NCBI RefSeq assembly: GCF_038446955.1
Contig: NZ_CP151803.1
Span: 310,001 to 374,000, forward strand
Direction: 5' to 3'
Length of the DNA: 64,000 nucleotides
Source: Pedobacter sp. FW305-3-2-15-E-R2A2
GTDB taxonomy: Bacteria; Bacteroidota; Bacteroidia; Sphingobacteriales; Sphingobacteriaceae
The notes beneath the pieces were generated by a model. It did not search any database, had not been told where the DNA came from, and worked only from the letters and a program-made list of their open reading frames with translations. How positions within the stretch are numbered: the first letter of the stretch is position 1; every line of letters begins with the position of its first letter. This document shows, one piece after another, positions 32,379 through 41,636 of this stretch. The translations under genes were made by a program, and so were the position numbers.

Positions 32379-34682
32379 CTAAAGTGTCAGCTGGAAGGGT
32401 GCTTCCGAGTTATCTCTGGAGTTCGTTCCTATGAATATTTTAAAATCACCAGGTTCGGCAACAAATTTCAAATCTGCATTGTAGAACTTCAGGTCCTCTA
32501 CAGAAATTTTGAAACTAATGTCTTTGCTTTCTCCGGCTTTTAAATTGATCTTTTGAAAACCTTTTAATTCCTTAACCGGGCGGGTAATGCTGCCCACCAG
32601 ATCTCTGATGTACATTTGAACCACCTCTTTACCTTCTACTGCACCTGTATTTTTAACGGTGATGGTGGCGGTAATGGTTTCGCCAGCTTTGAACTTAGTT
32701 TTGCTCAGTTTAAGATTGCTGTAGTCGAAAGTAGTGTAGCTCAGGCCATATCCGAAAGGATACAAAGGCTCATTGCTCACATCCAGGTAATTGGAACGGA
32801 ATTTCGAGAACCATTTTCCTTCTTCTAAAGGACGGCCAGTGCTTTTCTGGCTGTAATAAAGTGGAATCTGACCTACATTTTGTGGGAAAGTAGCCGTTAG
32901 TTTACCGGATGGGTTTACTTTTCCAAACAGGACATCTGAAATGGCATTCGCTGCCTCTGTACCACCAAACCAGACGTTTAAGATGGCAGGAACATTTTCA
33001 TCTTCCCATTTCAGGGTCAATGGTCTTCCGGTGAACAGTACCAGTACCACTGGTTTTCCAGTTTTTAACAGGGCCTGCAATAATCTTTTTTGAGGCTCAG
33101 GGATGTCAAGGTTGGTCCGACTGGAGCTTTCTCCGCTCATTTCAGAACTTTCGCCAAGGGCGGCAACAACAACGTCAGACTTTTTAGCAGTAGCTACTGC
33201 TTCATTGATCATCTCCTCTTCAGTACGGCTATCTCTTGGAATGTCACGGCCAAACATGGTTGCTCTTTTCTGATATTCAGGATCGGTCAATAAATTGGCA
33301 CCCATGCTGTGTAAGATTTTAAGGTCAGCACCTGCATTGGCTTTTAGTCCTTCCAAAAGAGAAATGGTGTTTTTTAAATCACTGTTTACACTCCAGGTTC
33401 CCGGCATATTGCTTCCGGTATTTGCCAGTGGACCAATCAGGGCCACTGTACCTGTTTTCTTAAGCGGTAAGATTTGCCCCTGATTTTTTAACAAAACAAA
33501 ACTTTGAGTCGCAGTTTCGCGGGCTACCTTTAGGTGCTCCGGAGTCAGGATTTCATTTTTTGCACGTTCTTCACTGCAATAACGGAATGGATCATCAAAT
33601 AAACCCAGTTTGTATTTTGCTTCCAGTACCAGTCTGCAGGCATTGGTGATTTGTTGTTCCTTAACTTTTCCTTCCTGAACTGATTTTTTCAGGGTGGTTA
33701 AAAATCCTTCACCTACCATGTCCATTTCTACTCCTGCATTGATGGAAAGAGCAGAAACGGCTTGTAAGTCGCCTAGTCCATGATCGATTAACTCATTTAC
33801 GGCGGTATAGTCGGTTACGACAAAACCGTCAAATCCCCATTGCTTGCGCAATAAGTCGGTCATTAACCATTTATTGGCGGTAGCAGGAACCCCGTTGATG
33901 TCGTTAAAAGAGGTCATTACGCTTCCTGCACCTGCATCGACTGCTGCTTTATATGGGGGTAAATATTCATTGTACATCCTGTGCAGACTCATGTCTGTGG
34001 TGTTGTAATCTCTTCCCGACTCGGCAGCGCCATATAAAGCGAAGTGTTTTACACAAGCCATCATGGTATTGTATTTAGACAAGTCATCGCCCTGATATCC
34101 TTTAACCATTGCTTTTGCAATTTCTGAACCCAGGTAAGTATCTTCTCCTGATCCTTCAGAAATTCTGCCCCAGCGCGGATCTCTGGAAATGTCTACCATA
34201 GGGGAGAAGGTCCAGTTTAGACCATCAGCAGTAGCTTCAACAGCAGCAATCCTCGCTGTTTTCTCGATGAGTGCCATATCCCAGCTGCAAGACAAGGCCA
34301 GTGGAATAGGGAAAGTAGTTTTATAACCATGAATCACATCCTGACCAAAGATGATTGGAATTTTTAAACGGGTCTGATTTACGGCAATTTCCTGTGCTTT
34401 ACGGATTCTGGCAGGGGTAGTCAAAGAGAAAATTCCTCCTACCTGTCCGTTTTTAATTTTGCTCTCTACACCTGTACTTACTACAGAACCAGTGGTCGCT
34501 TCTCCGCCAGTCAGCAGGTTGAGTTGTCCGATTTTTTCCTCCAGTGTCATTTTTGACAGGAGGTTTTTAATAAAGGCATTCATCTTTTGATCGGCCGCTG
34601 CTACCGCTTTCTTTTGTTGTGCAAAGCCGGAGCTCAGACTAAAAAGTGCGGCCAGAAAAAATAAGTAAGTCGCTTTTCTCAT
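32379..34682 (-). CDS. bglX: Beta-glucosidase, GH3
   Basis: 767 residues with a signal peptide (MRKATYLFFLAALFSLSSGFA). The GH3 N-terminal barrel holds IPIIFGQDVIHGYKTTFPIP and the nucleophile Asp in GFDGFVVTDYTAV near residue 288. The C-terminal sandwich has VVVAALGESSEMSGESSSRT, and a fibronectin-like tail has LYPFGYGLSYTTFDYSNLKL. It has the architecture of BglX, a periplasmic beta-glucosidase. In this locus it would release glucose from oligosaccharides made by the glycoamylase-fold enzymes. Known relatives act on sophorose as well as other beta-glucosides, so the linkage is unproven. Last gene of the PUL. Confidence 0.93.
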   Translation of the reverse strand: MRKATYLFFLAALFSLSSGFAQQKKAVAAADQKMNAFIKNLLSKMTLEEKIGQLNLLTGGEATTGSVVSTGVESKIKNGQVGGIFSLTTPARIRKAQEIAVNQTRLKIPIIFGQDVIHGYKTTFPIPLALSCSWDMALIEKTARIAAVEATADGLNWTFSPMVDISRDPRWGRISEGSGEDTYLGSEIAKAMVKGYQGDDLSKYNTMMACVKHFALYGAAESGRDYNTTDMSLHRMYNEYLPPYKAAVDAGAGSVMTSFNDINGVPATANKWLMTDLLRKQWGFDGFVVTDYTAVNELIDHGLGDLQAVSALSINAGVEMDMVGEGFLTTLKKSVQEGKVKEQQITNACRLVLEAKYKLGLFDDPFRYCSEERAKNEILTPEHLKVARETATQSFVLLKNQGQILPLKKTGTVALIGPLANTGSNMPGTWSVNSDLKNTISLLEGLKANAGADLKILHSMGANLLTDPEYQKRATMFGRDIPRDSRTEEEMINEAVATAKKSDVVVAALGESSEMSGESSSRTNLDIPEPQKRLLQALLKTGKPVVLVLFTGRPLTLKWEDENVPAILNVWFGGTEAANAISDVLFGKVNPSGKLTATFPQNVGQIPLYYSQKSTGRPLEEGKWFSKFRSNYLDVSNEPLYPFGYGLSYTTFDYSNLKLSKTKFKAGETITATITVKNTGAVEGKEVVQMYIRDLVGSITRPVKELKGFQKINLKAGESKDISFKISVEDLKFYNADLKFVAEPGDFKIFIGTNSRDNSEAPFQLTL

Positions 34683-34707
34683 TATATGTTGTTTTTATGT
34701 GTGTTCG

Positions 34708-35364
34708 TTATTTAATCAGGTAAGGGGTAATGGCTTTGATCCAGATGGCATATCCCTCCGGGTTCATGTGGAGCATATCTTCCAGAAAAAGCTCCGGACG
34801 AAGTGCATTATTTTTTAACATTTTGCTGTTTACATCCAGAAACTGTGCGTTTTTATAATGACTCAGGTATTCTTTGATCAGCGCATTGGTATGTGTGTTG
34901 GTGGCAGAAAACTTAGTTCTGGAGGGGCTGTTTTTTATGGAAAGATATAAGACCGGAACATCCGGGAATTTATTTCTGACGCTGGTAAAGAAACGGGCAA
35001 ACCTGTTTAAAGTTTCCAGTGCACTGACACCATCCATGGCGATGTCATTCTCACCGCTATAAATTACTACCTGACGCGGTTGATAAGGATAGACCAGATC
35101 GGCCACATAATAGTTGGCCTGGGCGAGGGTAGAACCACCAAAACCTCTGTTGATGGCCTGATAATCTTTAAAGACGGTTTCCAGCTCTTTCCATTTCTCA
35201 AATGAAGAACTACCTACAAACAGAACCCCGTTTTTTGGGGGCATGGAAATGCTGTCTTTGTGTTTAAAATCCTGGATCTCCTTCCAGAAGGCTGGTTTTT
35301 CCTGCGCTATTGCTGTTCCGCAACTAATGCTTAATAAAACCAGGAAATAATAAAATCGCTTCAT
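34708..35364 (-). CDS. Secreted SGNH/GDSL hydrolase
   Basis: The start at 35364 gives a signal peptide (MKRFYYFLVLLSISCGTAIA) and 218 residues. A longer frame to 35559 overlaps the upstream gene. SGNH blocks: VLFVGSSSFEKWKEL (nucleophile Ser), AINRGFGGSTLAQ (Gly), VIYSGENDIAMDG (Asn) and EDMLHMNPEGYAIW (Asp and His). It is likely a carbohydrate or acyl esterase in the periplasm. It lies 10 bases after GH43 and 25 bases before GH3, so it may remove acyl groups from the glycan. The actual acyl group is unknown. Confidence 0.88.
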   Translation of the reverse strand: MKRFYYFLVLLSISCGTAIAQEKPAFWKEIQDFKHKDSISMPPKNGVLFVGSSSFEKWKELETVFKDYQAINRGFGGSTLAQANYYVADLVYPYQPRQVVIYSGENDIAMDGVSALETLNRFARFFTSVRNKFPDVPVLYLSIKNSPSRTKFSATNTHTNALIKEYLSHYKNAQFLDVNSKMLKNNALRPELFLEDMLHMNPEGYAIWIKAITPYLIK

Positions 35365-35374
35365 TCTTTTTTGT

Positions 35375-37126
35375 TTAATTAATCGTCTGCACTTTTGTTC
35401 TTTCGGAAAGGCCACTTTCATTAATGGCCTCAATACTGAAATAATAAGTTTTTTCTTTATCCATTCCTTTAAACCAATATTCGTTTGCATTGTGAACCAT
35501 AATGCAGTTGTATAATTTATCCGGTTCTGTTCCAAGGTAGATGTTGTAGGCATAGGCATCGTTTGACATTTGCCATTTGATCCAGGCGCTACGTTTATCT
35601 TTTTCCGTTCTCAGGACGATGAAATCTTTGACCATTTCCGGTTTGGGAAGGTTGCTGTTTCCGAAAACCCTCAATCCGCTGATGGCAAATTTTCCGGTCG
35701 GCATGTGAATATTTTCGAGTTTGATGAACCTGGCTTTGACGGGTTTTTCCAGTTCCACATAATCGTGTGGCACATCTTTTTTATTGTTGCTTTTATCAGC
35801 GAGCATTTTCCAGCTGCGTCCATCCACAGAATACCAGAGTTTATATTGATGGTGTGTGCCTTGTTGTTTCCCTAAAAAGGCAGCATTCTGATCCGCATAA
35901 TTAATCTGTACCGCATTTACGGTGGAAAGGGTGCCGAGGTCAGACTGGATCCATTCTCCTTTTTGATCAGAAGCGGCACTCCAATAGGTTCTGATGTTTT
36001 CGTCGACCGCATTATTGGCATTGTAATTCCCCAGCGTAGAGGATACACTTACCGGCTTGTTATAGTTGAGTAACATCCATCCCGTGAAGCCGCTTTTTAA
36101 ATGATCTGTGGCTTTATTGGGAAGGTAATGAGGGTAATCTCCAAAAGCGGCATCCATGTACATCACGTCGTCTTTATCGAAGCCTGCCGGCCAGATGCCG
36201 ATACGTCTTTCAAAATTGTTTTTAACACCCAATACCATCGTTGAAACATGCCAGTAATTTTTCCAGTTGTCCTGGAAAGTGGCTCCATGTCCGGCGCCGC
36301 GGGCAAAGCCTCCGGGTTTATAAGAGAAAGGGAGCGACTGATGTTCGAATGGTCCGAGTGGTGTTTTTCCAATGGCTACACCATCGGCATAACCGCTGAA
36401 TTCTGTCGCAGGTGCACCATATTGGAGGTAATATTTGCCATTGTGTTTGGTCATCCAGGCACCTTCCATAAAAGGGTCGAGGAAAGTATTGTCCAGATTT
36501 TCTCCGAAGCGTTGCCAGCCAAAGCGGTCTGGGTTCAGGAGTAACAGTTCTTTTCTTGTTCCTATGGGCTGGAATGTTTTTCTATTGAGTTCTACACCAT
36601 AGAGTGGATAGACATTGCTGCTGCCATTATACATGTATAATTTTCCGTCCTCATCCACAAAATGTGCAGGGTCCCATCCGCCAATTTCAAATTCATGAAC
36701 CGCTTCTTTCCAGTCGTTACCCTTAGGATTGGTACTCATCCAGATGGGAAAGTTCCTGGAATAGGTAGAACCGAAAACAAGCATGGTATCACCCTGTATC
36801 CAAACAGAAGGGGCACACAGGTCATCGTATACTTTATGTTCCGGTCTTAAAAATGATTTGGAAACAAAGGTCCAGTTGTTCAGGTCCGGACTCCACCAAT
36901 AGCCCCATTGGTTGGTGGAAAACAAATAATAGTCTCCTTTATAGTTGACAATTACGGGATCAGCCGTGGCTCTGTGTTTTCCCTGAGTGGCAAAGTTTGG
37001 GATAGGGGTGTAACCGTAGTCCAGGTTAACCGGATTACAATAGGTGGTTTGTTTTTGCTGTGCAAATGCCATGATGCTTTGCAGGAAGCAAAACATGAAA
37101 ATCGTTAAGTGTTTTCTATTAGACAT
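35375..37126 (-). CDS. GH43-type glycosidase with discoidin and fibronectin-like domains
   Basis: 583 residues, signal peptide ending AFAQQ. A five-bladed propeller of GH43 type: KHRATADPVIVNYKGDYYLF with the base Asp, IGGWDPAHFVDEDGKLYMYN, and FMEGAWMTKHNGKYYLQYG with the putative acid Glu. Residues about 345-470 form an F5/8 type C (discoidin) module, with YWSAASDQKGEWIQSDLGT and FIKLENIHMPTGKFAISG. The last 90 residues look like a fibronectin type III module. GH43 enzymes usually release arabinose, xylose or galactose, so its role here implies a side chain or a different specificity. It is inside the PUL. Confidence 0.85.
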   Translation of the reverse strand: MSNRKHLTIFMFCFLQSIMAFAQQKQTTYCNPVNLDYGYTPIPNFATQGKHRATADPVIVNYKGDYYLFSTNQWGYWWSPDLNNWTFVSKSFLRPEHKVYDDLCAPSVWIQGDTMLVFGSTYSRNFPIWMSTNPKGNDWKEAVHEFEIGGWDPAHFVDEDGKLYMYNGSSNVYPLYGVELNRKTFQPIGTRKELLLLNPDRFGWQRFGENLDNTFLDPFMEGAWMTKHNGKYYLQYGAPATEFSGYADGVAIGKTPLGPFEHQSLPFSYKPGGFARGAGHGATFQDNWKNYWHVSTMVLGVKNNFERRIGIWPAGFDKDDVMYMDAAFGDYPHYLPNKATDHLKSGFTGWMLLNYNKPVSVSSTLGNYNANNAVDENIRTYWSAASDQKGEWIQSDLGTLSTVNAVQINYADQNAAFLGKQQGTHHQYKLWYSVDGRSWKMLADKSNNKKDVPHDYVELEKPVKARFIKLENIHMPTGKFAISGLRVFGNSNLPKPEMVKDFIVLRTEKDKRSAWIKWQMSNDAYAYNIYLGTEPDKLYNCIMVHNANEYWFKGMDKEKTYYFSIEAINESGLSERTKVQTIN

Positions 37127-37157
37127 TATATTGAGTTAAATGTTTAGCCAGTACCAT

Positions 37158-37598
37158 TTAGTTAAAGATTTTTATTTGCGCACAGCTTGGACATGCAAGG
37201 GCCATTCCGTTGGCCACCAATCCGGTGACCTTGGTTTTGTGCTCCCAATAGATCCACATGTCGTGCGCTCCTCCGGTAGATGATAAGCTGACATTATAGA
37301 TGTCATTGTTTGCCGGCAGATACCCCAGTACGATTGCGTTGTTGGTATTTGGCGGAAGATAATAGGAAACATAACCTCCGGAGGTTGTGTTCCATAATTG
37401 AACATAAACACCGTCGATTGTACTGTTCGTAGCCATCAATGGAATTTGTGCCTGTGTTTTATTAACCTTTTTCTCTGAATTTATAGTTGTTTTTAAAGGG
37501 GTGTTTTTATTGCTTTTTGCAAAAGAGTTGTTTGATGGACTTAAAAGTACAACTGTTAATAATAGTGCTGTTAAAGCAGTGAGGGTTCTTTTCATCAT
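37158..37598 (-). CDS. Small secreted protein of unknown function in the PUL
   Basis: 146 residues. Signal peptide (MMKRTLTALTALLLTVVLLS, then SPSNNSFA) and a Lys/Thr/Asn-rich linker to about 55. A compact beta-rich C-terminal domain contains DGVYVQLWNTTSGGYVSYY, IVLGYLPANNDIYNVSLS, HDMWIYWEHKTKV and ends ALACPSCAQIKIFN with a CPSC pair. I do not recognise the family. It may be a glycan-binding or accessory domain, judged only from its place between the glycoamylase-fold and GH43 genes. Confidence 0.7.
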   Translation of the reverse strand: MMKRTLTALTALLLTVVLLSPSNNSFAKSNKNTPLKTTINSEKKVNKTQAQIPLMATNSTIDGVYVQLWNTTSGGYVSYYLPPNTNNAIVLGYLPANNDIYNVSLSSTGGAHDMWIYWEHKTKVTGLVANGMALACPSCAQIKIFN

Positions 37599-37667
37599 TT
37601 TAGATTTAGAGTTTAATAGATATGATATGGCTAAACATTTATAAATTGAATCCCCCGATTCTATAAA

Positions 37668-39017
37668 TTACTTAATTGCGGGCGTGCTAAAGCCCAGTTT
37701 TGTTAACCCTTTTTGTACATCCGGACTGCTCATGAACAGTTTCCACAATAAGCCGGTCCGGTAGTTTTCAATCATGACAATAATAGGTCCCTGATCAATG
37801 GCAAGGTGAGATTTGGCCACCCATTTATGCTGTTCACTAAAAGCGTCTGCAAATCCATATTCTGTCCAGAGCTGATCACCCATGTCTTCGTAAAAATGTC
37901 TTAATGCCTGCATGGAGTATTCCGGTGTATAAGGAAATGCAGATAAAGCTGCGGTAGGAGTGATGACACCCAGATCTTCCGTGGGAGAATGAGCCGCATA
38001 ACCCTGCCAGCTATCGCTCGCCGTTAAGCCCCAGCTTTTTGCGCTGTATCCTTTGTAGTTTTTAGGATTTTCAATGCAGTAAGCTCTATTGATAAGGGTA
38101 TGGTTTTTATTTTGTTCCCAATAGTCTGCGTATTTGTCTTTTAACCCTCTTGGATCTAGCCCGAGGTAAGAATAATGTGAGAAGAATAATGGGCCGCCGC
38201 CATCAAAGCCTAAGGGAAGAGTAATGTCATTGAATTTCTTGCCATTGAAGAAGGTATTGCTCATTGCCCATCCTTCGTCATAAACTTTTTTATCAATGGC
38301 ATATTTCGGTGCAGAGGCTGCAAGGACATAGGTCATCAGGCATTCGTTATATCCCCTGATCTGGTGGTTCATGCTCCAGCCGTTGTTTGGGCTCCAATGC
38401 CAGTAAAGTACATTCTGATTTTGGGTGAACCAATTCCATTCTATGCCTTCCCACATCCATAATATTTTATTTCTGATGTCTCTTTCCGTAGCATTGTCTG
38501 CAGTGTAATATTGACGCGCCGTTAACAATCCCTGGAAGAGAAAAGAGGTTTCTACGATATCAGCACCATCGTCTTTAGGGCTGAAGCGGATGGTTTTTCC
38601 GGTTTCGCCATTTAGCCAATGCGGGAATGCGCCATGAAACATATCGGCTTTCCAAAGGAAGTCTACGATCTTTTTCGTTCTGGCAGCGGCTTGTTCCCGG
38701 GTAATAAACTTACGTTCTGAAGCGACGATCGTAGCCATGATGCCAAAACCGGTTCCTCCGGTAGTGACTACTTCATTTCCGTATTCAAAGGCAACATTGC
38801 TACGCTCACGCGCCATTCCACTTACCGGATGTGCAAAGTCCCAGAAATAACGGAAGGTTTGTTTTTGTACGAGATCCAATAACTGGTTGTCGGTTAAATT
38901 TTTTTGTATTTTTAGTTCTGGCTTGATGCCTTCAGGATTTTTCTTTTGTGCATTGACCTCGTTAAATGAGCAAATAACGAGGAGCATTAAGCAGATATAG
39001 CGTAAGTTTCTTTTCAT
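37668..39017 (-). CDS. Glycoamylase-fold glycoside hydrolase (GH144-like)
   Basis: 449 residues, signal peptide start MKRNLRYICLMLLVICSFN. The single domain matches Pfam glycoamylase (PF10091), used in the GH144 endo-beta-1,2-glucanases: QTFRYFWDFAHPVSGMARER, GGTGFGIMATIVASER, GAFPHWLNGETGKTIRFSPK, DDGADIVETSFLFQGLLTAR, WHWSPNNGWSMNH, and WGLTASDSWQGYAAHSPTED. It is about 120 residues shorter than its paralogue because the N-terminal Ig-like domain is missing. It is probably periplasmic. It lies 11 bases after that paralogue and shares most conserved segments with it. Confidence 0.85.
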   Translation of the reverse strand: MKRNLRYICLMLLVICSFNEVNAQKKNPEGIKPELKIQKNLTDNQLLDLVQKQTFRYFWDFAHPVSGMARERSNVAFEYGNEVVTTGGTGFGIMATIVASERKFITREQAAARTKKIVDFLWKADMFHGAFPHWLNGETGKTIRFSPKDDGADIVETSFLFQGLLTARQYYTADNATERDIRNKILWMWEGIEWNWFTQNQNVLYWHWSPNNGWSMNHQIRGYNECLMTYVLAASAPKYAIDKKVYDEGWAMSNTFFNGKKFNDITLPLGFDGGGPLFFSHYSYLGLDPRGLKDKYADYWEQNKNHTLINRAYCIENPKNYKGYSAKSWGLTASDSWQGYAAHSPTEDLGVITPTAALSAFPYTPEYSMQALRHFYEDMGDQLWTEYGFADAFSEQHKWVAKSHLAIDQGPIIVMIENYRTGLLWKLFMSSPDVQKGLTKLGFSTPAIK

Positions 39018-39028
39018 TTTAAATCGTT

Positions 39029-40702
39029 TTATAAATTGGGGCTGGTAAAGCCGAGTTTTTCCATTCCTGCTTTTACTTCAGGAGCGCTCATAAATAAGTT
39101 CCATAACAATTTGCTGCGGTGGTTTTCAATCATAATGATGATTGGGCCCTGATCAATGGCCAATGTAGAGCTTGCGAACCAGGCATCATGTAAGGAAAAC
39201 GCATCTGTGAAGCCGTAGCCTGACCAGATTTTATCGCCAAGTTTGTAATAAAAATATTTTAAAGCCTGCATGGATTCTACCGGAGTATAAGGAAAGGAGG
39301 AAAGGGCAGCGGTAGGTGAGATGACACCATTGTCGTTGTTAGGTTCATGAGCCAGATATCCGTTGATGTCGTCACTTGCAGTCAGCCCCCAGCAGCTTTC
39401 TCCGTAACCATAGAAGTTCTTCGGGTTTGCTTTGGCGTAATTGTAATGGATCAGACTATGCGCCTTTGTTTGGGCTTCATAATCTGCATAAGCATCTTTA
39501 AGGCCTATAGGATTGATTCCAAGGAAGGAATAGTGTGAAAAGAATAAGGGCCCGCCATTAACCGGTCCCAGTGGTAATTGTACATTATAAAAGTTACCTC
39601 CATTTTTCATACTTCCGTTATTTGCCCATCCGTTGTCATAAACATTTTTTGGGATGCCATGTGTGGTAGAGGAAGCGGCCAGAACATAGGTAATCAAGGC
39701 TTCATTCCACCCTTTGATGGGCATATTCATATCCCAACCCAAGGTTGGACTCCAATGCCAGTAGAGGGTATTGGAATTGTCCTTTCTGAACCAATCCCAT
39801 TCTACTTCATTGTAGATGGTGCTAATGTCTTTTCTTAATGCAGTTTCTATAGGGTCAGGGTTATTGAAAAATTGTCTGGCACTAAGCATGCCTTGCATTA
39901 GGAATGAAGTTTCTACCAGATCTGCTCCATTGTCTTTTGGACTGAATGGTATCACTGCGCCTGTATTTCCATCCAGCCAATGTGGATAAGCGCCATGAAA
40001 ACGTTGTGCTTTATCTTTTAGAAAAGCGACGATTTTTTGCATTCTGCCAAGTCCTTCGCTACGGCTGATGAAGTTCCTGTGGACACCTGTAATTAGCGCC
40101 ATAATGCCAAAGCCGGATCCTCCTGAAGTAACCAGGTTACCAGACGTATTTCTTTCTCTGGAAAGCCCGCTGTTTGGATGTGCAAAATCCCAGAAATATT
40201 TGAAGGTTTGTTTTTGAACCAGGGTCAGGAGTTCGTCGTCGCTGATCAAAGGGAATTTATCTGAGGGATCAACCTGGGTGATGAAATTTACGGTGATGGA
40301 ACTATTTAAATTCGCCCCTGTTCCCGCTTTTAAATTCGTTTGTACATCCAGGAAATATTTGCTGACCGGTTTTAAGGGGCTGACCGGCTTGATGATCAGA
40401 TTCTGATCATTGTTCTCATAAGTGATTTCTGTTTTGACAGTATTTCCATCTTTATCTTTAATCAGAATGGCACTTGCTACCGAAGTTTTATCAACAGGAC
40501 CGGAGAAGGAAACCTTAAATACCGGACTGGTATTTAATCCGAAATAGCTGAAGCCACTAAAAAGCTCATTTACTTTTAACGCTGTAAAGGTAAATGAACC
40601 TGTTGGCGGCTTTATGGGCTCAACGGGAATAGGGGTATCCTTCTTAGAACAAGATAACAAAAGCAGTAAGGCACAGGAATAGAGATAATGTCGTAGAGTC
40701 AT
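39029..40702 (-). CDS. Glycoamylase-fold glycoside hydrolase with Ig-like domain, lipoprotein (GH144-like)
   Basis: The start at 40702 gives a lipoprotein signal (MTLRHYLYSCALLLLLSC) and 557 residues. The region about 35-150 is a bacterial Ig-like (Big_5) domain, followed by the same catalytic region as its neighbour: QTFKYFWDFAHPNSGLSRER, GAYPHWLDGNTGAVIPFSPK, DNGADLVETSFLMQGMLSAR, WHWSPTLGWDMNM and WGLTASDDINGYLAHEPNN. Lipidation suggests a surface enzyme that cuts the polymer, with the shorter paralogue acting in the periplasm. This split is inference. A hairpin lies in its leader. Confidence 0.85.
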   Translation of the reverse strand: MTLRHYLYSCALLLLLSCSKKDTPIPVEPIKPPTGSFTFTALKVNELFSGFSYFGLNTSPVFKVSFSGPVDKTSVASAILIKDKDGNTVKTEITYENNDQNLIIKPVSPLKPVSKYFLDVQTNLKAGTGANLNSSITVNFITQVDPSDKFPLISDDELLTLVQKQTFKYFWDFAHPNSGLSRERNTSGNLVTSGGSGFGIMALITGVHRNFISRSEGLGRMQKIVAFLKDKAQRFHGAYPHWLDGNTGAVIPFSPKDNGADLVETSFLMQGMLSARQFFNNPDPIETALRKDISTIYNEVEWDWFRKDNSNTLYWHWSPTLGWDMNMPIKGWNEALITYVLAASSTTHGIPKNVYDNGWANNGSMKNGGNFYNVQLPLGPVNGGPLFFSHYSFLGINPIGLKDAYADYEAQTKAHSLIHYNYAKANPKNFYGYGESCWGLTASDDINGYLAHEPNNDNGVISPTAALSSFPYTPVESMQALKYFYYKLGDKIWSGYGFTDAFSLHDAWFASSTLAIDQGPIIIMIENHRSKLLWNLFMSAPEVKAGMEKLGFTSPNL

Positions 40703-40722
40703 GTCAAAAGGGAGTTGATTTT

Positions 40723-40758
40723 TTAAAGCGTTGCCTGAATAATCTGGCAACGCTTTAA
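40723..40758 (-). other. Intercistronic hairpin without T-run
   Basis: A 13-bp perfect stem (TTAAAGCGTTGCC and its complement) with a 10-base loop, between the LamG lipoprotein gene and the first glycoamylase-fold gene. On the minus strand it is followed by A-rich sequence, so it is not a standard terminator. Confidence 0.75.
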
Positions 40759-40785
40759 GACAGTGGTATTTTACTGTAGAAGGAA

Positions 40786-41616
40786 TTATTTTCCTCTTCC
40801 TTCTAATTTAGTAATAGAACTGATTTCATCTACAGTAAGTGCTTTGTTAAAGATTTTCACCTCGTCTAACTGCCCTATTAAAGATCCTGCCCATGACTCC
40901 TTGCCTGCAGTTGTTGACAGACTAGGTGTGGTTTGGAACTGAAGGGTTCCGAACACCATCTTGGCGGCGTTTTGGAAGGTAATTGGTCCGTAGTTAGGAA
41001 CATTGAGTGCGTTACCGATTTTACTTCCATTTAAATAAAGCGTAAAATCTGAAGTGGCCTGATTGTAACTCAGGGCCAGGTGATTCCATTTTTTCCATGG
41101 ACTCGGTACCGTATAAACCTCAGACCAGGCTTCCTTGCTATTGCTGTTGATATGGAATTTAATCAAACCTTTTGTTGCATCGCCACCATTTTCAAGAAAG
41201 ATGGTAAGATTTCCCCATCCTGCAGCGGAGTTCGCAATGTCAATAAGTCCCGTTGCTACGGTGTTGAGGTCCGACTTAAACCATAGCATCGTGGTAAAGC
41301 TTTTCAAGTTTTGTACATCAGTGGGGGTATTTGAAACGACATAGCCATTTGCTGCTACCTGTAACGCTTTTCCTTTTACACCAGCAGAGAAGGAAGTACC
41401 CGTAGGTGTACCTGCCGTTTTGGAAACACTGTCGATGGTACTATCATCAAAAGACCACTGTGCAATTAAATTAGCGGAGGCTACCTGCTTGGAGCTGGAA
41501 TAACCGCCAATATTTAATGCGGGGGCATAACTGGAAGGTTCGAATTTTTTTGTGCAGGAGGAAACCGCAAAAGAAAGCGCTAAGGCCGACACAATATATG
41601 ATAAGTTTGTTTTCAT
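40786..41616 (-). CDS. LamG-like (concanavalin fold) surface lipoprotein
   Basis: 276 residues with lipobox VSSC at the end of the signal (ALALSFAVSSC). The remainder is one LamG/laminin-G-like jellyroll (about 60-265): LIAQWSFDDSTIDSVSK at the start, FTMLWFKSDLN, KKWNHLALSYNQATSDFTLY and IGQLDEVKIFNKALTVDEIS at the end. In a PUL directly downstream of susD, such lipoproteins usually are surface glycan-binding proteins. It sits 20 bases after the SusD gene. No catalytic residues are evident. Confidence 0.85.
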   Translation of the reverse strand: MKTNLSYIVSALALSFAVSSCTKKFEPSSYAPALNIGGYSSSKQVASANLIAQWSFDDSTIDSVSKTAGTPTGTSFSAGVKGKALQVAANGYVVSNTPTDVQNLKSFTTMLWFKSDLNTVATGLIDIANSAAGWGNLTIFLENGGDATKGLIKFHINSNSKEAWSEVYTVPSPWKKWNHLALSYNQATSDFTLYLNGSKIGNALNVPNYGPITFQNAAKMVFGTLQFQTTPSLSTTAGKESWAGSLIGQLDEVKIFNKALTVDEISSITKLEGRGK

Positions 41617-41636
41617 GTTGTAAGGTTTAATTGGGA

